A stretch of 64,000 nt of DNA, taken from IMG/VR virus record IMGVR_UViG_3300032053_000058, positions 1-64,000 of that record; one strand, given 5' to 3'. This DNA comes from a virus. A program made the translations under genes and the position numbers. The notes beneath the pieces are model-generated. The model did not search any database. It saw only the letters and a list, made by a program, of their open reading frames with translations, and was not told the DNA's origin. Positions 25,209-33,083 of this stretch are shown here, one piece after another. Positions within the stretch are counted from its first letter, which is position 1. Every line of letters begins with the position of its first letter.

Positions 25209-25474
25209 TTCTTTTCATCCTTAGTGTCATTGGTATGACACTCATTCTCACCGGCAGTGAGATCATGGAACCGATCCATGTGTGGATCAAACCATGTACC
25301 TTCCTGTATAAACTGATGGAGTGCAACCAGTGCATGGGGTTCTGGTGCGGCTTGTTATTGGCTCCATTAGTCACACTTAACCCACTCGGTATCTTTGCTT
25401 GCGGCTGCGCTGGAAGTTTTCTGGCTCAACTCGGCTGGTCGATCCTGGAATACTTGGAGAGTGACGATGTTTGA
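25205..25474 (+). CDS. Membrane protein with CNQCxGFW motif
   Basis: 89 residues with three membrane segments. ECNQCMGFWCG between the segments recalls the Cys-x-x-Cys-x-Gly-Phe-Trp motif of DUF1360-like phage membrane proteins. The N-terminal segment starts at the ATG in an ATGA overlap. Confidence 0.65.
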   Translation: MILFILSVIGMTLILTGSEIMEPIHVWIKPCTFLYKLMECNQCMGFWCGLLLAPLVTLNPLGIFACGCAGSFLAQLGWSILEYLESDDV

Positions 25475-25631
25475 TGCCGAAGACACTGAGAAATTGGAAG
25501 GTTGGGTGACGGGGTTTGCGTGCTGCCGAGTATGTGCGCATACGTGGGTAGCAGTGGTTCCGGTTAATGGCGAATTGTCCAATTTGGAATGTCCTGAGTG
25601 TCACAGTATGTCGGGAGAATTAACGGAATGA
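25467..25631 (+). CDS. Zinc-ribbon microprotein
   Basis: 54 residues with CCRVCAHTW and ECPECHSM, two knuckles 25-30 residues apart as in zinc ribbons. It overlaps the neighbours by 8 nt and by ATGA. Confidence 0.65.
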   Translation: MFDAEDTEKLEGWVTGFACCRVCAHTWVAVVPVNGELSNLECPECHSMSGELTE

Positions 25632-25873
25632 CCATATTACTTGTTGCTCTCGCGTTTGTCTGTGGCTTTCTCATGGACCTAGTATGGACACTTTGCGTAG
25701 ATGCCGTAACCCGCAAGAAACCATTGTTGGCCGCTAACATGAGTGCCCTCTTGTATCTCTGTACCATCGTCTCCACCATCTTGATCGTCGAGAAATGCTT
25801 TGTCGCCGTGGCGGCATACATCATCGGCGGATGGATCGGCACCTATCTTGTCGTCAAACGGAGACGGAAATGA
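25628..25873 (+). CDS. Small three-pass membrane protein
   Basis: 81 residues, with hydrophobic segments at about 2-20, 35-50 and 55-74 and a basic C-terminus (VVKRRRK). Not recognised. ATGA overlaps on both sides. Confidence 0.65.
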   Translation: MTILLVALAFVCGFLMDLVWTLCVDAVTRKKPLLAANMSALLYLCTIVSTILIVEKCFVAVAAYIIGGWIGTYLVVKRRRK

Positions 25874-26058
25874 GTGAAACAATCTATTTGGTTGGTGCCG
25901 AGGATGTAAGAAGTGCTGGTCGCAGCATTGCCACTGCGGCCGATGGGATGAAACGCGCCGCTGACACCCTCGACGAATCTTTACGAAGTCACCAACGATT
26001 CTTGGACGATTGGTTGACTCGATTCCAAACTATACTGGCTGATTGGAGACCAGCATGA
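25870..26058 (+). CDS. Hypothetical protein, 62 aa
   Basis: Not recognised. Predicted helical throughout, with heptad-like spacing (IATAADGMKRAADTLDESL), so a short coiled coil is possible. Confidence 0.6.
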   Translation: MSETIYLVGAEDVRSAGRSIATAADGMKRAADTLDESLRSHQRFLDDWLTRFQTILADWRPA

Positions 26059-26312
26059 AAACTGTCAGTATCTTAGTTTACCGCGGCAAACACAACGATG
26101 AATACTACCTCGTTGATACACCCGAACAACTTGAAGCGGCTCAACGTCGGCTTTTCGAGCAATTGGACCAGTGGGGATGTTACGAGGATGAAGATACCGC
26201 CAAGGCTCGGGCAGGTGACATCCGCGCCATTCGTTGGTTGCTTGACCGACACAATGGCTATGAATACGAAGGTTGGGACATCATAGAGGCCGTTGATCCG
26301 CTATGCGAATAA
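26055..26312 (+). CDS. Hypothetical protein, 85 aa
   Basis: Not recognised. Alpha/beta composition: an N-terminal strand (KTVSILVYRG) followed by acidic helices. ATGA overlap upstream, 10-nt overlap downstream. Confidence 0.6.
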   Translation: MKTVSILVYRGKHNDEYYLVDTPEQLEAAQRRLFEQLDQWGCYEDEDTAKARAGDIRAIRWLLDRHNGYEYEGWDIIEAVDPLCE

Positions 26313-26998
26313 AATCCACCTTCCATGACTTCTACGATTGCGTGCAAGGTCAAGGACAAGACTTGTCCTTGCTCTATCTCCGGCAACCGCGTGTAGTGCG
26401 ACTACAAGAACCACTGTTTCCCTTCATCACGAAAATGCGTCATTGGCGACGAACCGACCTGATTCGCACTTGTTACGTCATTGGCTTTTGCGGAAAGATT
26501 TATTCAGTTCTAGGTGTACAAAATCCTTCCGTCTATGCCACACCACGGCCGCTATGTTACACGCTTGACGAAGTAGATGCCTTTGTCCAAAGAACCTTTA
26601 AGGCAAAGTTGGCGGAACGATATTTCACTGACGCCCGGCGCAACTATTGGCGTGAAGCATGGCATTACACACGGCGCAGTACACTGGATGCCTTCTTCAA
26701 CGAGAGTCTTGCGCACCGTGACAAGTACGAGTATATTTTCCGTGATAACCATTGTCCCATCTTTGTTTACCGTGAGACCCGCGACGAATACGTCCTTACT
26801 TACAATGGCTGTCTACGGGACGTGCAATTCTACCGTTGCATTGAACCTTTCACCGCCTTCCAGGAAGTCCAGATGTTCCTTGGCGGCATGGCGTTTCCCA
26901 ATAAACCGATCCCCAAGGTTTCTGACAAGATCATGGCAGCGGCCAAAGGATTCGACAAGTGGAGTTTCCGCAAGGAACCAAAGAAATGCACACCCTAG
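26303..26998 (+). CDS. Hypothetical protein, 231 aa
   Basis: The N-terminus (IKSTFHDFYDCVQGQGQDLSL), the FCGKIY motif and the C-terminal FDKWSFRKEP recall a hypothetical family I associate with phages and bacteria, of unknown function. No catalytic motif is seen. It overlaps the next methyltransferase gene by 13 nt. Confidence 0.7.
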   Translation: MRIKSTFHDFYDCVQGQGQDLSLLYLRQPRVVRLQEPLFPFITKMRHWRRTDLIRTCYVIGFCGKIYSVLGVQNPSVYATPRPLCYTLDEVDAFVQRTFKAKLAERYFTDARRNYWREAWHYTRRSTLDAFFNESLAHRDKYEYIFRDNHCPIFVYRETRDEYVLTYNGCLRDVQFYRCIEPFTAFQEVQMFLGGMAFPNKPIPKVSDKIMAAAKGFDKWSFRKEPKKCTP

Positions 26999-27729
26999 TC
27001 AATGCTGACTGCCTCAAATATCTGTGTGGCAACTCTTGCGTTTGGACCACCCTGTTTGCGGACCCGCCTGACAACCTCGGCTTGAATTACCACGGCTACA
27101 AAGATCGCCTCCCGGACGCTGACTATGTAACACTCCTACGACAGTGGCTTCACACCTTTGTTCTCTGCGCCAAGACGGTCTGGTTCTCGTATAACGCCAA
27201 ATGGACCTTTGAGGTCGGGAAGATCGTGACCGAGATGCTTGCCTGCAACCGTGGACTGGAAGCCAAGCCATGCGTCCAGACGTATACGTTTGGTCAACAC
27301 AATCAGCACGACTTGGGAAACAACCACAGGCCGCTATTACGGCTCCGCTGGCCGGATGCTCCTTTGTTACCGGATGCCATCCGCGTGCAATCCTGGCGGC
27401 AAGAACACGGGGACAAGCGGGCGGACCCGCGCGGACGGGTGCCCGGTGACTGGTTCGATTTCACGCGCGTCACTGGCAACAGCAAACAGCGCCGCCCTTG
27501 GCACCCGACTCAACTCAACGAGGGATTGATCGAGCGGTGCATCTTGCTCACGACCCCCGAAGGTGGGACAGTTTGTGACCCCTTTGCGGGCACCGGAACC
27601 ACACTAAGAGTGTGTAAACGCATCAATCGACCATGTACCCTGATCGAACTTGATCCTCTTTATTGCGCCAAGATCGCCGAAGAGCACGGTCTACAAACCC
27701 TCAACCCTCATACCTGGACTCAACCATGA
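26986..27729 (+). CDS. DNA methyltransferase (N4/N6 amino group)
   Basis: 247 residues. FADPPDNLGLNY near residue 22 has the DPPx catalytic motif (DPPD). RPWHPTQLNEGLIERC and GTVCDPFAGTGTTLRVCKRI form the SAM-binding half at the C-terminus, as in beta-class enzymes such as those with S-A-M after the target domain. It is the fourth DNA methyltransferase in the window. Confidence 0.85.
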   Translation: MHTLVNADCLKYLCGNSCVWTTLFADPPDNLGLNYHGYKDRLPDADYVTLLRQWLHTFVLCAKTVWFSYNAKWTFEVGKIVTEMLACNRGLEAKPCVQTYTFGQHNQHDLGNNHRPLLRLRWPDAPLLPDAIRVQSWRQEHGDKRADPRGRVPGDWFDFTRVTGNSKQRRPWHPTQLNEGLIERCILLTTPEGGTVCDPFAGTGTTLRVCKRINRPCTLIELDPLYCAKIAEEHGLQTLNPHTWTQP

Positions 27730-27959
27730 TCTGTATGCGTTGTCAAGGCACTGGTTTCCTCAATCTGGACCAAGTTGATGAATTAACTCTGGTTGCTTTC
27801 GAGGCGTGGGGCGACCACAACATCATTCTATGCTGGGTCGCCGTCAATCCTGGCCACGATGTTCAAGTTTGTGATTGTTGTGGCGACGGCGAGACTTGGC
27901 ATGGGACGCCAGGTGAGCACCACCTGGAAGATGGGGAACCTTTCCCGGAGTGTTCTTGA
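27726..27959 (+). CDS. Zinc-finger microprotein, DnaJ-like motif
   Basis: 77 residues. MRCQGTGFLN and VCDCCGDGETW resemble the CxxCxGxG knuckles of DnaJ. The middle is hydrophobic. It is coupled to the methyltransferase gene through ATGA. Confidence 0.65.
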   Translation: MICMRCQGTGFLNLDQVDELTLVAFEAWGDHNIILCWVAVNPGHDVQVCDCCGDGETWHGTPGEHHLEDGEPFPECS

Positions 27960-27998
27960 TTTTTGGTCCAATTGATTCACTATGACGCTAAGGTAGGT

Positions 27999-28289
27999 AT
28001 GCTTCGCATTACAATCGAACTTGTCCCTCTCGGCGTTGAAGCCAACAAGAAGACTCTTGTTGTCGGCACCATCGTCAATGATGGAACGGGTACGCATACG
28101 ACAGGTAACTATCGTGTGACGCTGCAAAATGCCGCTGGCCGAAAGTGGAAGGCGGGAACCATTGTTGATTTCCCGCGAACCCGCCTCTTGGCGTGGGACT
28201 TGCTCTATCGGTGTCTTGCGAAATTGGTTGGCAAACGAAACATCGACGTAAAGACGGTGCCATGTGAGAAAATTGATTCTACTCTCTGA
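27999..28289 (+). CDS. Hypothetical protein, 96 aa
   Basis: Beta-rich N-terminal half (MLRITIELVPLG..TLVVGTIVNDG..GNYRVTL) and a basic C-terminus. The pattern looks like a small phage beta-barrel but is not identified. An AGGTAGG site lies before this ATG, which favours it over the upstream TTG. Confidence 0.65.
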   Translation: MLRITIELVPLGVEANKKTLVVGTIVNDGTGTHTTGNYRVTLQNAAGRKWKAGTIVDFPRTRLLAWDLLYRCLAKLVGKRNIDVKTVPCEKIDSTL

Positions 28290-28389
28290 TTGCATCATCG
28301 GTTGCACCGTACTGATCGCTTTACTAAGCATCAGTGGGTTGCTTTTCTACTTGGTCTTTCAACTGGTATCACTGCGGGGTATTCTGTGA
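28264..28389 (+). CDS. 41-residue membrane peptide, GTG start
   Basis: One long hydrophobic stretch (LILLSDCIIGCTVLIALLSI and on). It starts at a GTG and ends in a GTGA overlap with the next gene. This frame overlaps the gene before it by 26 nt. Confidence 0.55.
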   Translation: MRKLILLSDCIIGCTVLIALLSISGLLFYLVFQLVSLRGIL

Positions 28390-28598
28390 ACGCTGCCACT
28401 TTATCCAGTATCCTAGCGCGTCACGGTATCCACCGCAAATTCTGGCATGACTTCCGTTTGTTGGTGGTTCACGGACGGCAACCGTCTGGTGAACTGCGAA
28501 TACGGTTGAGACATATCGACAACTACAAGGCAGCCTTAGAAGAGGCACTTGCCGTCCCCAAGCAGTTTGAGTCCTTAGAACCCGGAGATGTCCAATGA
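28386..28598 (+). CDS. Hypothetical protein, 70 aa, GTG start
   Basis: Not recognised. Basic and helical (ILARHGIHRKFWHDFRLLVVHG). The GTG lies in the GTGA overlap; the longer upstream frame would hide the membrane peptide gene. Confidence 0.6.
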   Translation: MNAATLSSILARHGIHRKFWHDFRLLVVHGRQPSGELRIRLRHIDNYKAALEEALAVPKQFESLEPGDVQ

Positions 28599-28792
28599 AT
28601 CCCGCTCTCGATTTCATGGGCCGCGAAATTACGGCCGGTAACGTCATCGCTTACCCCGTTCGTCGTGGCAGCAAGATGTGGTTGAACAAGTTGAACGTTC
28701 AACACGTCGAAGACGACAAGATTGTAGGTTACAATAATTTGGGTCGCCGCATTACCATTACGAATTTGCGGAATGTTGTGGTGGTAGCCTGA
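28595..28792 (+). CDS. Hypothetical protein, 65 aa
   Basis: Not recognised. The strands (NVIAYPVRRGSKMWLNKLNVQ, then ITNLRNVVVV) suggest a small beta-barrel. ATGA and TGATG overlaps. Confidence 0.65.
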   Translation: MNPALDFMGREITAGNVIAYPVRRGSKMWLNKLNVQHVEDDKIVGYNNLGRRITITNLRNVVVVA

Positions 28793-28983
28793 TGCCACTA
28801 TACGATCTACAATGTCGAGCCTGCGGACACGATTACGAAGACTTCCAACTGATGGATGCACTTCGACCGGTCAAATGTCCCAAATGTGGCAAGAAGAAAG
28901 TCGTTCGTGTGCTGGTGAAACCTCCCGCCTTCCACGATAACTACAGTCCTATGCACCCACGAAAGAACCGGGGTCGAGGTTGA
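28792..28983 (+). CDS. FmdB-like zinc-ribbon protein
   Basis: 63 residues. MPLYDLQCRACGHDYEDFQ followed by VKCPKCGKKKVVRV matches the FmdB putative regulatory zinc-ribbon family: MPxYxFxCxxCG, then a second CxxCG. Basic tail. TGATG overlaps on both sides. Confidence 0.8.
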   Translation: MPLYDLQCRACGHDYEDFQLMDALRPVKCPKCGKKKVVRVLVKPPAFHDNYSPMHPRKNRGRG

Positions 28984-29663
28984 TGCAAAGTCGAAGAAAA
29001 CCACGTCGAAGTCTCTCACAACGATCAGAACTGATCTTCGACTTGCACAATTTCGGGATCAACCCTGACACACGAGAGATCGTGTTAATGAGCCGCCCTG
29101 AAAATGCGGAAGATGGCATTGATTGGACTTGTGCCAACACATTCATCAAGAATCTGCTCTTGTTGAACGCGATGAACCATCAAGCGATACTCGTGCATCA
29201 ATGCACTTGTGGCGGGGAGTGGAACTACGGCATGGCAATCTATGATGCCATTGCGGCCAGTCCCTCGCCTATAACGGTGCTCGCCTATGCTCATGCAAGA
29301 AGCATGTCGAGTATCATTCCGCAAGCAGCAAAACGTCGGGTCATCATGCCGAACGCCGACTTCTTGATCCACTTTGGTACGGCGGGATACGAAGGTGACT
29401 CACGCAGTTTTGTTGCCGAGGGTCGGCAGATTGATAAGATGGATAGTGTGATGCTTGCCATCTACACTGCCAAATGTATCCGAGGGTCGTTCTTTAAGCG
29501 CAACAAATACTCAAAGGATCGCGTAAAAGAATTTCTACGTCGGCGCATGAATGAAAACCGCGAGTGGTACATGCCCCCGACCGAGGCTGTTGACAAGGGA
29601 TTCATGGACGGCGTATTCGGAACAACGGGATTCCGCACTCTTGAAGAGATCAAAGCAAGGTGA
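28983..29663 (+). CDS. ClpP-like serine protease
   Basis: 226 residues with the ClpP/crotonase fold pattern. The likely nucleophile Ser107 is in HARSMSSI, and His130 is in FLIHFG; the 23-residue spacing fits ClpP. A later Asp (EAVDKGFMDGV) may complete the triad. In phages such proteins mature capsids or process phage proteins, but no capsid gene is near. It may also act with host Clp ATPases. Confidence 0.78.
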   Translation: MQSRRKPRRSLSQRSELIFDLHNFGINPDTREIVLMSRPENAEDGIDWTCANTFIKNLLLLNAMNHQAILVHQCTCGGEWNYGMAIYDAIAASPSPITVLAYAHARSMSSIIPQAAKRRVIMPNADFLIHFGTAGYEGDSRSFVAEGRQIDKMDSVMLAIYTAKCIRGSFFKRNKYSKDRVKEFLRRRMNENREWYMPPTEAVDKGFMDGVFGTTGFRTLEEIKAR

Positions 29664-29670
29664 AAGTGCG

Positions 29671-30396
29671 ATGAACTTCAAGCGAGTCAAGGTCAAGGGA
29701 CAAAGCCGGAAGTTACACCGGACATGGAAATCCGATGATCGGTGTTATCGCATTACTTGGCGACGAGAGTTCATGGGTGTATCATTGCCACCCCGTTTTC
29801 AAGCCTGCGTGCGAATCCATCTTCCCAATTGTGGTGAGATGTGGGACTTTGCGGGACGACGCAGCCCCTTCAAGACTTTCAAGGCTGCAAGTGAAGCGTG
29901 CGAACACCATCGCCGACTCTGGTCGGCCATTGCCCAAGCCACGGGTGTTCGCCGTATCCAGGAACTTTGCGGCGGGAAAGTGCCTACAGGTTATCCGCTA
30001 TGGATTCGCAAAGAAATGAACGCCAAAGTGCGGACCATCTTGGAAAACGCCAACAACCCGGAACAAAACAAATGCGAACACGACCAAGACGCCCCTACCG
30101 AAGTCTTATCGACTACGTTGAACACATTCAAGGATGGCGATATGCCTGTCTCCCTAAAAGACCCCAAGCGTGGCCGTGCCTTGCCTGCCACGGACGAGGA
30201 TGGAACTACAAAGAGTCACCGCCGCCGCCAATCCTTGACTGTGAACGAATCCAATGCACCGTCTGCGGAGGCACCGGTGAAGGGACGAAGGCGGCAGTCA
30301 TCGAAGCATACCGCACGGAAATCAGTCAGTACAGGAAAGAAAAGGAAGCCTACGAAATCCTCGTCAAAGCGCAGAAAACCGCAATCGCCAAATTAA
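29671..30396 (+). CDS. Hypothetical protein with overprinted basic tail
   Basis: 241 residues. The first ~133 are balanced (KLHRTWKSDDRCYRITWRREF, FKTFKAASEACEHHRRLW); the rest is Lys/Arg/Ser-rich and shares its DNA with the zinc-finger gene at 30072. The odd composition of the tail suggests it comes from overprinting or loss of an earlier stop. Not recognised. Confidence 0.6.
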   Translation: MNFKRVKVKGQSRKLHRTWKSDDRCYRITWRREFMGVSLPPRFQACVRIHLPNCGEMWDFAGRRSPFKTFKAASEACEHHRRLWSAIAQATGVRRIQELCGGKVPTGYPLWIRKEMNAKVRTILENANNPEQNKCEHDQDAPTEVLSTTLNTFKDGDMPVSLKDPKRGRALPATDEDGTTKSHRRRQSLTVNESNAPSAEAPVKGRRRQSSKHTARKSVSTGKKRKPTKSSSKRRKPQSPN

Positions 30397-30437
30397 CCAC
30401 GGGAGAATTGTTCGCAATCCGCGAACTGGGAATCTGA
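30072..30437 (+). CDS. Zinc-finger protein, DnaJ-like motif
   Basis: 121 residues. PCLACHGRGWNYK and QCTVCGGTGEG form two CxxCxGxG knuckles, followed by a charged helix (RTEISQYRKEKEAYEILVKA). It lies in a different frame over the last 325 nt of the gene before it. The family-like Cys pattern makes this the better-supported frame of the two in the overlap. Confidence 0.7.
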   Translation: MRTRPRRPYRSLIDYVEHIQGWRYACLPKRPQAWPCLACHGRGWNYKESPPPPILDCERIQCTVCGGTGEGTKAAVIEAYRTEISQYRKEKEAYEILVKAQKTAIAKLTTGELFAIRELGI

Positions 30438-30631
30438 TGGACGCCAAATTAGCACAGTTGCGTGACACCATTCGCCGCGAGGCGAAACACATTGGTCGGA
30501 AACCGTACTCACACAATATCGTGGGGTTGGCTTTGCAACAAATCGACCGTGAGTTCAGTACCACGGACGCCAATCAAGCCATACGTGACTTCAAGTTGGC
30601 GCGCAAAGGATTCAACGAGGTAGCAGAATGA
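30437..30631 (+). CDS. Hypothetical protein, 64 aa
   Basis: Not recognised. All-helical by composition (LAQLRDTIRREAKHIGR, LALQQIDREF). TGATG start overlap, ATGA end overlap. Confidence 0.6.
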   Translation: MDAKLAQLRDTIRREAKHIGRKPYSHNIVGLALQQIDREFSTTDANQAIRDFKLARKGFNEVAE

Positions 30632-31263
30632 AGACTGTTCGCTGTGATCGTTGCAATGCAGAAATTCCGATTGTACCTGGCCGCCGTGTAATTTGTTTGC
30701 ACTGTGGAATAGACTTCGGCCATCCGCAACCAGCCCCACTCCATCAAAGCATGAGTGAATTTTGCCCTCGATGCGGGTGCCCACTCGAAACGGCGGCTGA
30801 TCCTGGCCGCTTGTGTGAGGCATGTGGTTGGTTTGGAGATTGGCAAGAAGCGCTTCCCACGCCACCGCGACAACAAGACTTTAACTTGGTATTGGCCGTG
30901 TTGCAAAGTCTCGAATTGTTTCGAGAAGTGTGCCGCAAAGAACAACTTGCCGAAGTCTACTTTGACGCAGGACAAATAAGTGAACATGATTTGCGACAAA
31001 TCCGCAAAGGCGTCCAAGAGGCGCGTCAATCACTCGTTGCACTATTCACAGAACTTCGATGCCGCCTTCCTCGTGTCTTATTGGCCGAGAACGATATGGT
31101 GCCGTGGCCCGAAGATTGGACCGACCGGCATTTCAACGCGAGCAAAGACCCTTGTGACATGCTAATCGGTCACTGTTCCTGTGGCGCGTATCATTATGAG
31201 AAAGAAGGTTGGGTGCAAGCCGCCCTACAACGTCACGATGCAATCATCCTCAACCCCGAATGA
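30628..31263 (+). CDS. Multi-zinc-ribbon protein
   Basis: 211 residues. RCDRCNAEI..CLHCG, FCPRCGCPL..LCEACGW give two zinc ribbons in the first 80 residues. A helical middle (LVLAVLQSLELFREVCRKEQL) and a C-terminal CSCGAYHYE follow. Its role is unknown; zinc ribbons often bind nucleic acid or polymerase. Confidence 0.7.
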   Translation: MKTVRCDRCNAEIPIVPGRRVICLHCGIDFGHPQPAPLHQSMSEFCPRCGCPLETAADPGRLCEACGWFGDWQEALPTPPRQQDFNLVLAVLQSLELFREVCRKEQLAEVYFDAGQISEHDLRQIRKGVQEARQSLVALFTELRCRLPRVLLAENDMVPWPEDWTDRHFNASKDPCDMLIGHCSCGAYHYEKEGWVQAALQRHDAIILNPE

Positions 31264-31417
31264 TGATTTGCTCCATGTTTTGGAGCGAAACAACGCTGAT
31301 CTGAGAGCCATACTTGCTCGAATGGAACGCGGTGAGTATAACCGTGCCATTCGAGAAGAGAGTCGCCGTGAACGGGCCTTTGGCCGCTATATCCTACAGG
31401 AAAACGACCGTGAGTAA
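31238..31417 (+). CDS. Hypothetical protein, 59 aa
   Basis: Not recognised. A charged helix (DDLLHVLERNNADLRAILARMERG) that could form a coiled coil. It overlaps the previous gene by 26 nt. Confidence 0.55.
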   Translation: MQSSSTPNDDLLHVLERNNADLRAILARMERGEYNRAIREESRRERAFGRYILQENDRE

Positions 31418-31422
31418 ATAAC

Positions 31423-32139
31423 ATGGCATCAAAGTTCTGTCCAATCTGTAACGCCGTCGTAACACCCGCACAGGAAGCCGACTACCGGCAGGGAATGATG
31501 TTATGTCGTTGTGGTTGGATCGGTCACGGGTCGCAAGCCCTCAAAGAACCAGCACTCCCGAATCCGCCGCCGAAGATGTCCTATGTCTCGGTTGATATTG
31601 AGACAACGGGCCTGGACCCTGAAACATGCCAGGTACTTGAAGTCGGAGCCGTCTTCGAGGATTGGAAGTCACCTATCAGCCAACTGCCAGCATTTCGGCA
31701 GATTCTCAAATATACCGAGTTGCGGGGTAATCCGTTTGCCCTCGCCTTGAACGCGGAGTTGCTGAAACAGATCGCCAACCCGCAACCGGAAGAAGCATTT
31801 TGTCAGCCCTGTGAGTTAGGTCAACGCTTAGCCAATTGGGTCCGCGCCTGCGGGCTTGACCCAATGAACCTGACTGCGGCTGGCAAAAACTTTGCTAGTT
31901 TCGACATGCAGTTTCTCAAGAGACTGCCACAGTTTGGCGAATCTGTGAAGTTTAAGCACCGTGTCATTGACCCCGCGATGTTGTACTGGCAATTCGACGA
32001 TGAAAAGTTGCCGGACAGCAAAATGTGTTACCAACGTGCGGGACTTGATGACAGGGTTGCACACACTGCCGTCGAAGACTCACGGGCCGTCGTTCGTTTG
32101 ATTCGCGCTCGCATCCACCTACTGAAAGGCGTATCGTGA
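31423..32139 (+). CDS. DnaQ-like DEDD exonuclease with N-terminal zinc ribbon
   Basis: 238 residues. Residues 1-40 carry FCPICNAVV and CRCGW as a zinc ribbon. The exonuclease follows: SVDIETTGLDPE (D/E, ~residue 56), AGKNFASFDMQFL (D, ~155), HTAVEDSRAVVRLI (H/D, ~217). It may proofread DNA or degrade RNA like oligoribonuclease. The ribbon fusion is unusual for this fold. Confidence 0.82.
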   Translation: MASKFCPICNAVVTPAQEADYRQGMMLCRCGWIGHGSQALKEPALPNPPPKMSYVSVDIETTGLDPETCQVLEVGAVFEDWKSPISQLPAFRQILKYTELRGNPFALALNAELLKQIANPQPEEAFCQPCELGQRLANWVRACGLDPMNLTAAGKNFASFDMQFLKRLPQFGESVKFKHRVIDPAMLYWQFDDEKLPDSKMCYQRAGLDDRVAHTAVEDSRAVVRLIRARIHLLKGVS

Positions 32140-32810
32140 CCTTAATGGTCCCTACGAAAACTTGCATCCTTTTCAACCGCCCGGTTGAACTTCACTCTCA
32201 ACCTGCCACACAGCAGGATGAATGGGTGATTGAACAACTGCATGGCTACCGAAATGGATACTTCGTTGAAATCGGTGGGCACGATGGACAACACCATTCC
32301 AATACACTTGCCCTCGAAAAGCATTTCGGGTGGACAGGTCTGTTGGTGGAAGCCGACCCGACACTATGCGAATGGTCACGTTTCGCGCGACCAGATTGTA
32401 TACATGACTGTGTAGCCGTGAGTGTGGTCGATAGTCACGCTTGGTTTTCATGCGGTGGCGCGTGGGGTGGCCTTCGTGCTTTCCTCCCCGAAGCATGGCA
32501 ACGTGAGGCTAGGGATCGTAATACACCTGAGATTTGGGTGCCGACCACAACCTTACGGAACATTCTTGAACGGAATCACGCACCCAAACTCATTGACTAT
32601 CTCAGTCTGGACATTGAAGGTGCCGAAGTTTCTGTCTTGAATGAATACTTCAAGTCACCAACGCATCAATTTCGCTGTCTGACAGTTGAGTTTCGAGATA
32701 GCAATACCTTAATGCGGATTCGTCGCATCATGGAACCGCATGGCTACACACTTGAACTGATCCGAGCATGGGACGCTTTCTTCACCTTTAACCCACAGGC
32801 TAAACTATGA
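32136..32810 (+). CDS. FkbM-like methyltransferase
   Basis: 224 residues. GYFVEIGGHDGQHHSNTLAL is the SAM motif, GWTGLLVEADP the acidic loop, and DYLSLDIEGAEVSVL the FkbM hallmark. The start is a GTG in a GTGA overlap; an ATG lies three codons on. Its substrate may be a sugar or surface glycan. A second FkbM-type gene is at 35670-36464. Confidence 0.8.
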   Translation: MTLMVPTKTCILFNRPVELHSQPATQQDEWVIEQLHGYRNGYFVEIGGHDGQHHSNTLALEKHFGWTGLLVEADPTLCEWSRFARPDCIHDCVAVSVVDSHAWFSCGGAWGGLRAFLPEAWQREARDRNTPEIWVPTTTLRNILERNHAPKLIDYLSLDIEGAEVSVLNEYFKSPTHQFRCLTVEFRDSNTLMRIRRIMEPHGYTLELIRAWDAFFTFNPQAKL

Positions 32811-33070
32811 TCGCTGCATTGGAAGCCCTTGTGCTTCTCTTTGTCCTGATCTTCGCCGTCCTGGTGTACCGATGGCTGATTCACAGTCCATCGTTTACGC
32901 GCTTGGTCGGCGGCGTGATCGCCCCTTCGCCGGAGACAGACCGCGAAGTGATTAACCGCCTTGATGACGCCGAAGCAATCGCTAAGCGCCGTGCCGAAGA
33001 GGCTGATCGTACAGCAATCAATCAGAAACGAACAGCCGAAACCATCCGTCGTCGAACCCGCAAATCCTAA
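32807..33070 (+). CDS. Membrane protein with charged cytoplasmic tail
   Basis: 87 residues. One membrane segment (LEALVLLFVLIFAVLVYRWLI) followed by a highly charged helix (AEAIAKRRAEEADRTAINQ). It sits just before the band 7 gene, so it may be a partner. ATGA overlap upstream. Confidence 0.65.
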   Translation: MIAALEALVLLFVLIFAVLVYRWLIHSPSFTRLVGGVIAPSPETDREVINRLDDAEAIAKRRAEEADRTAINQKRTAETIRRRTRKS

Positions 33071-33083
33071 CATCGGAGAACCC

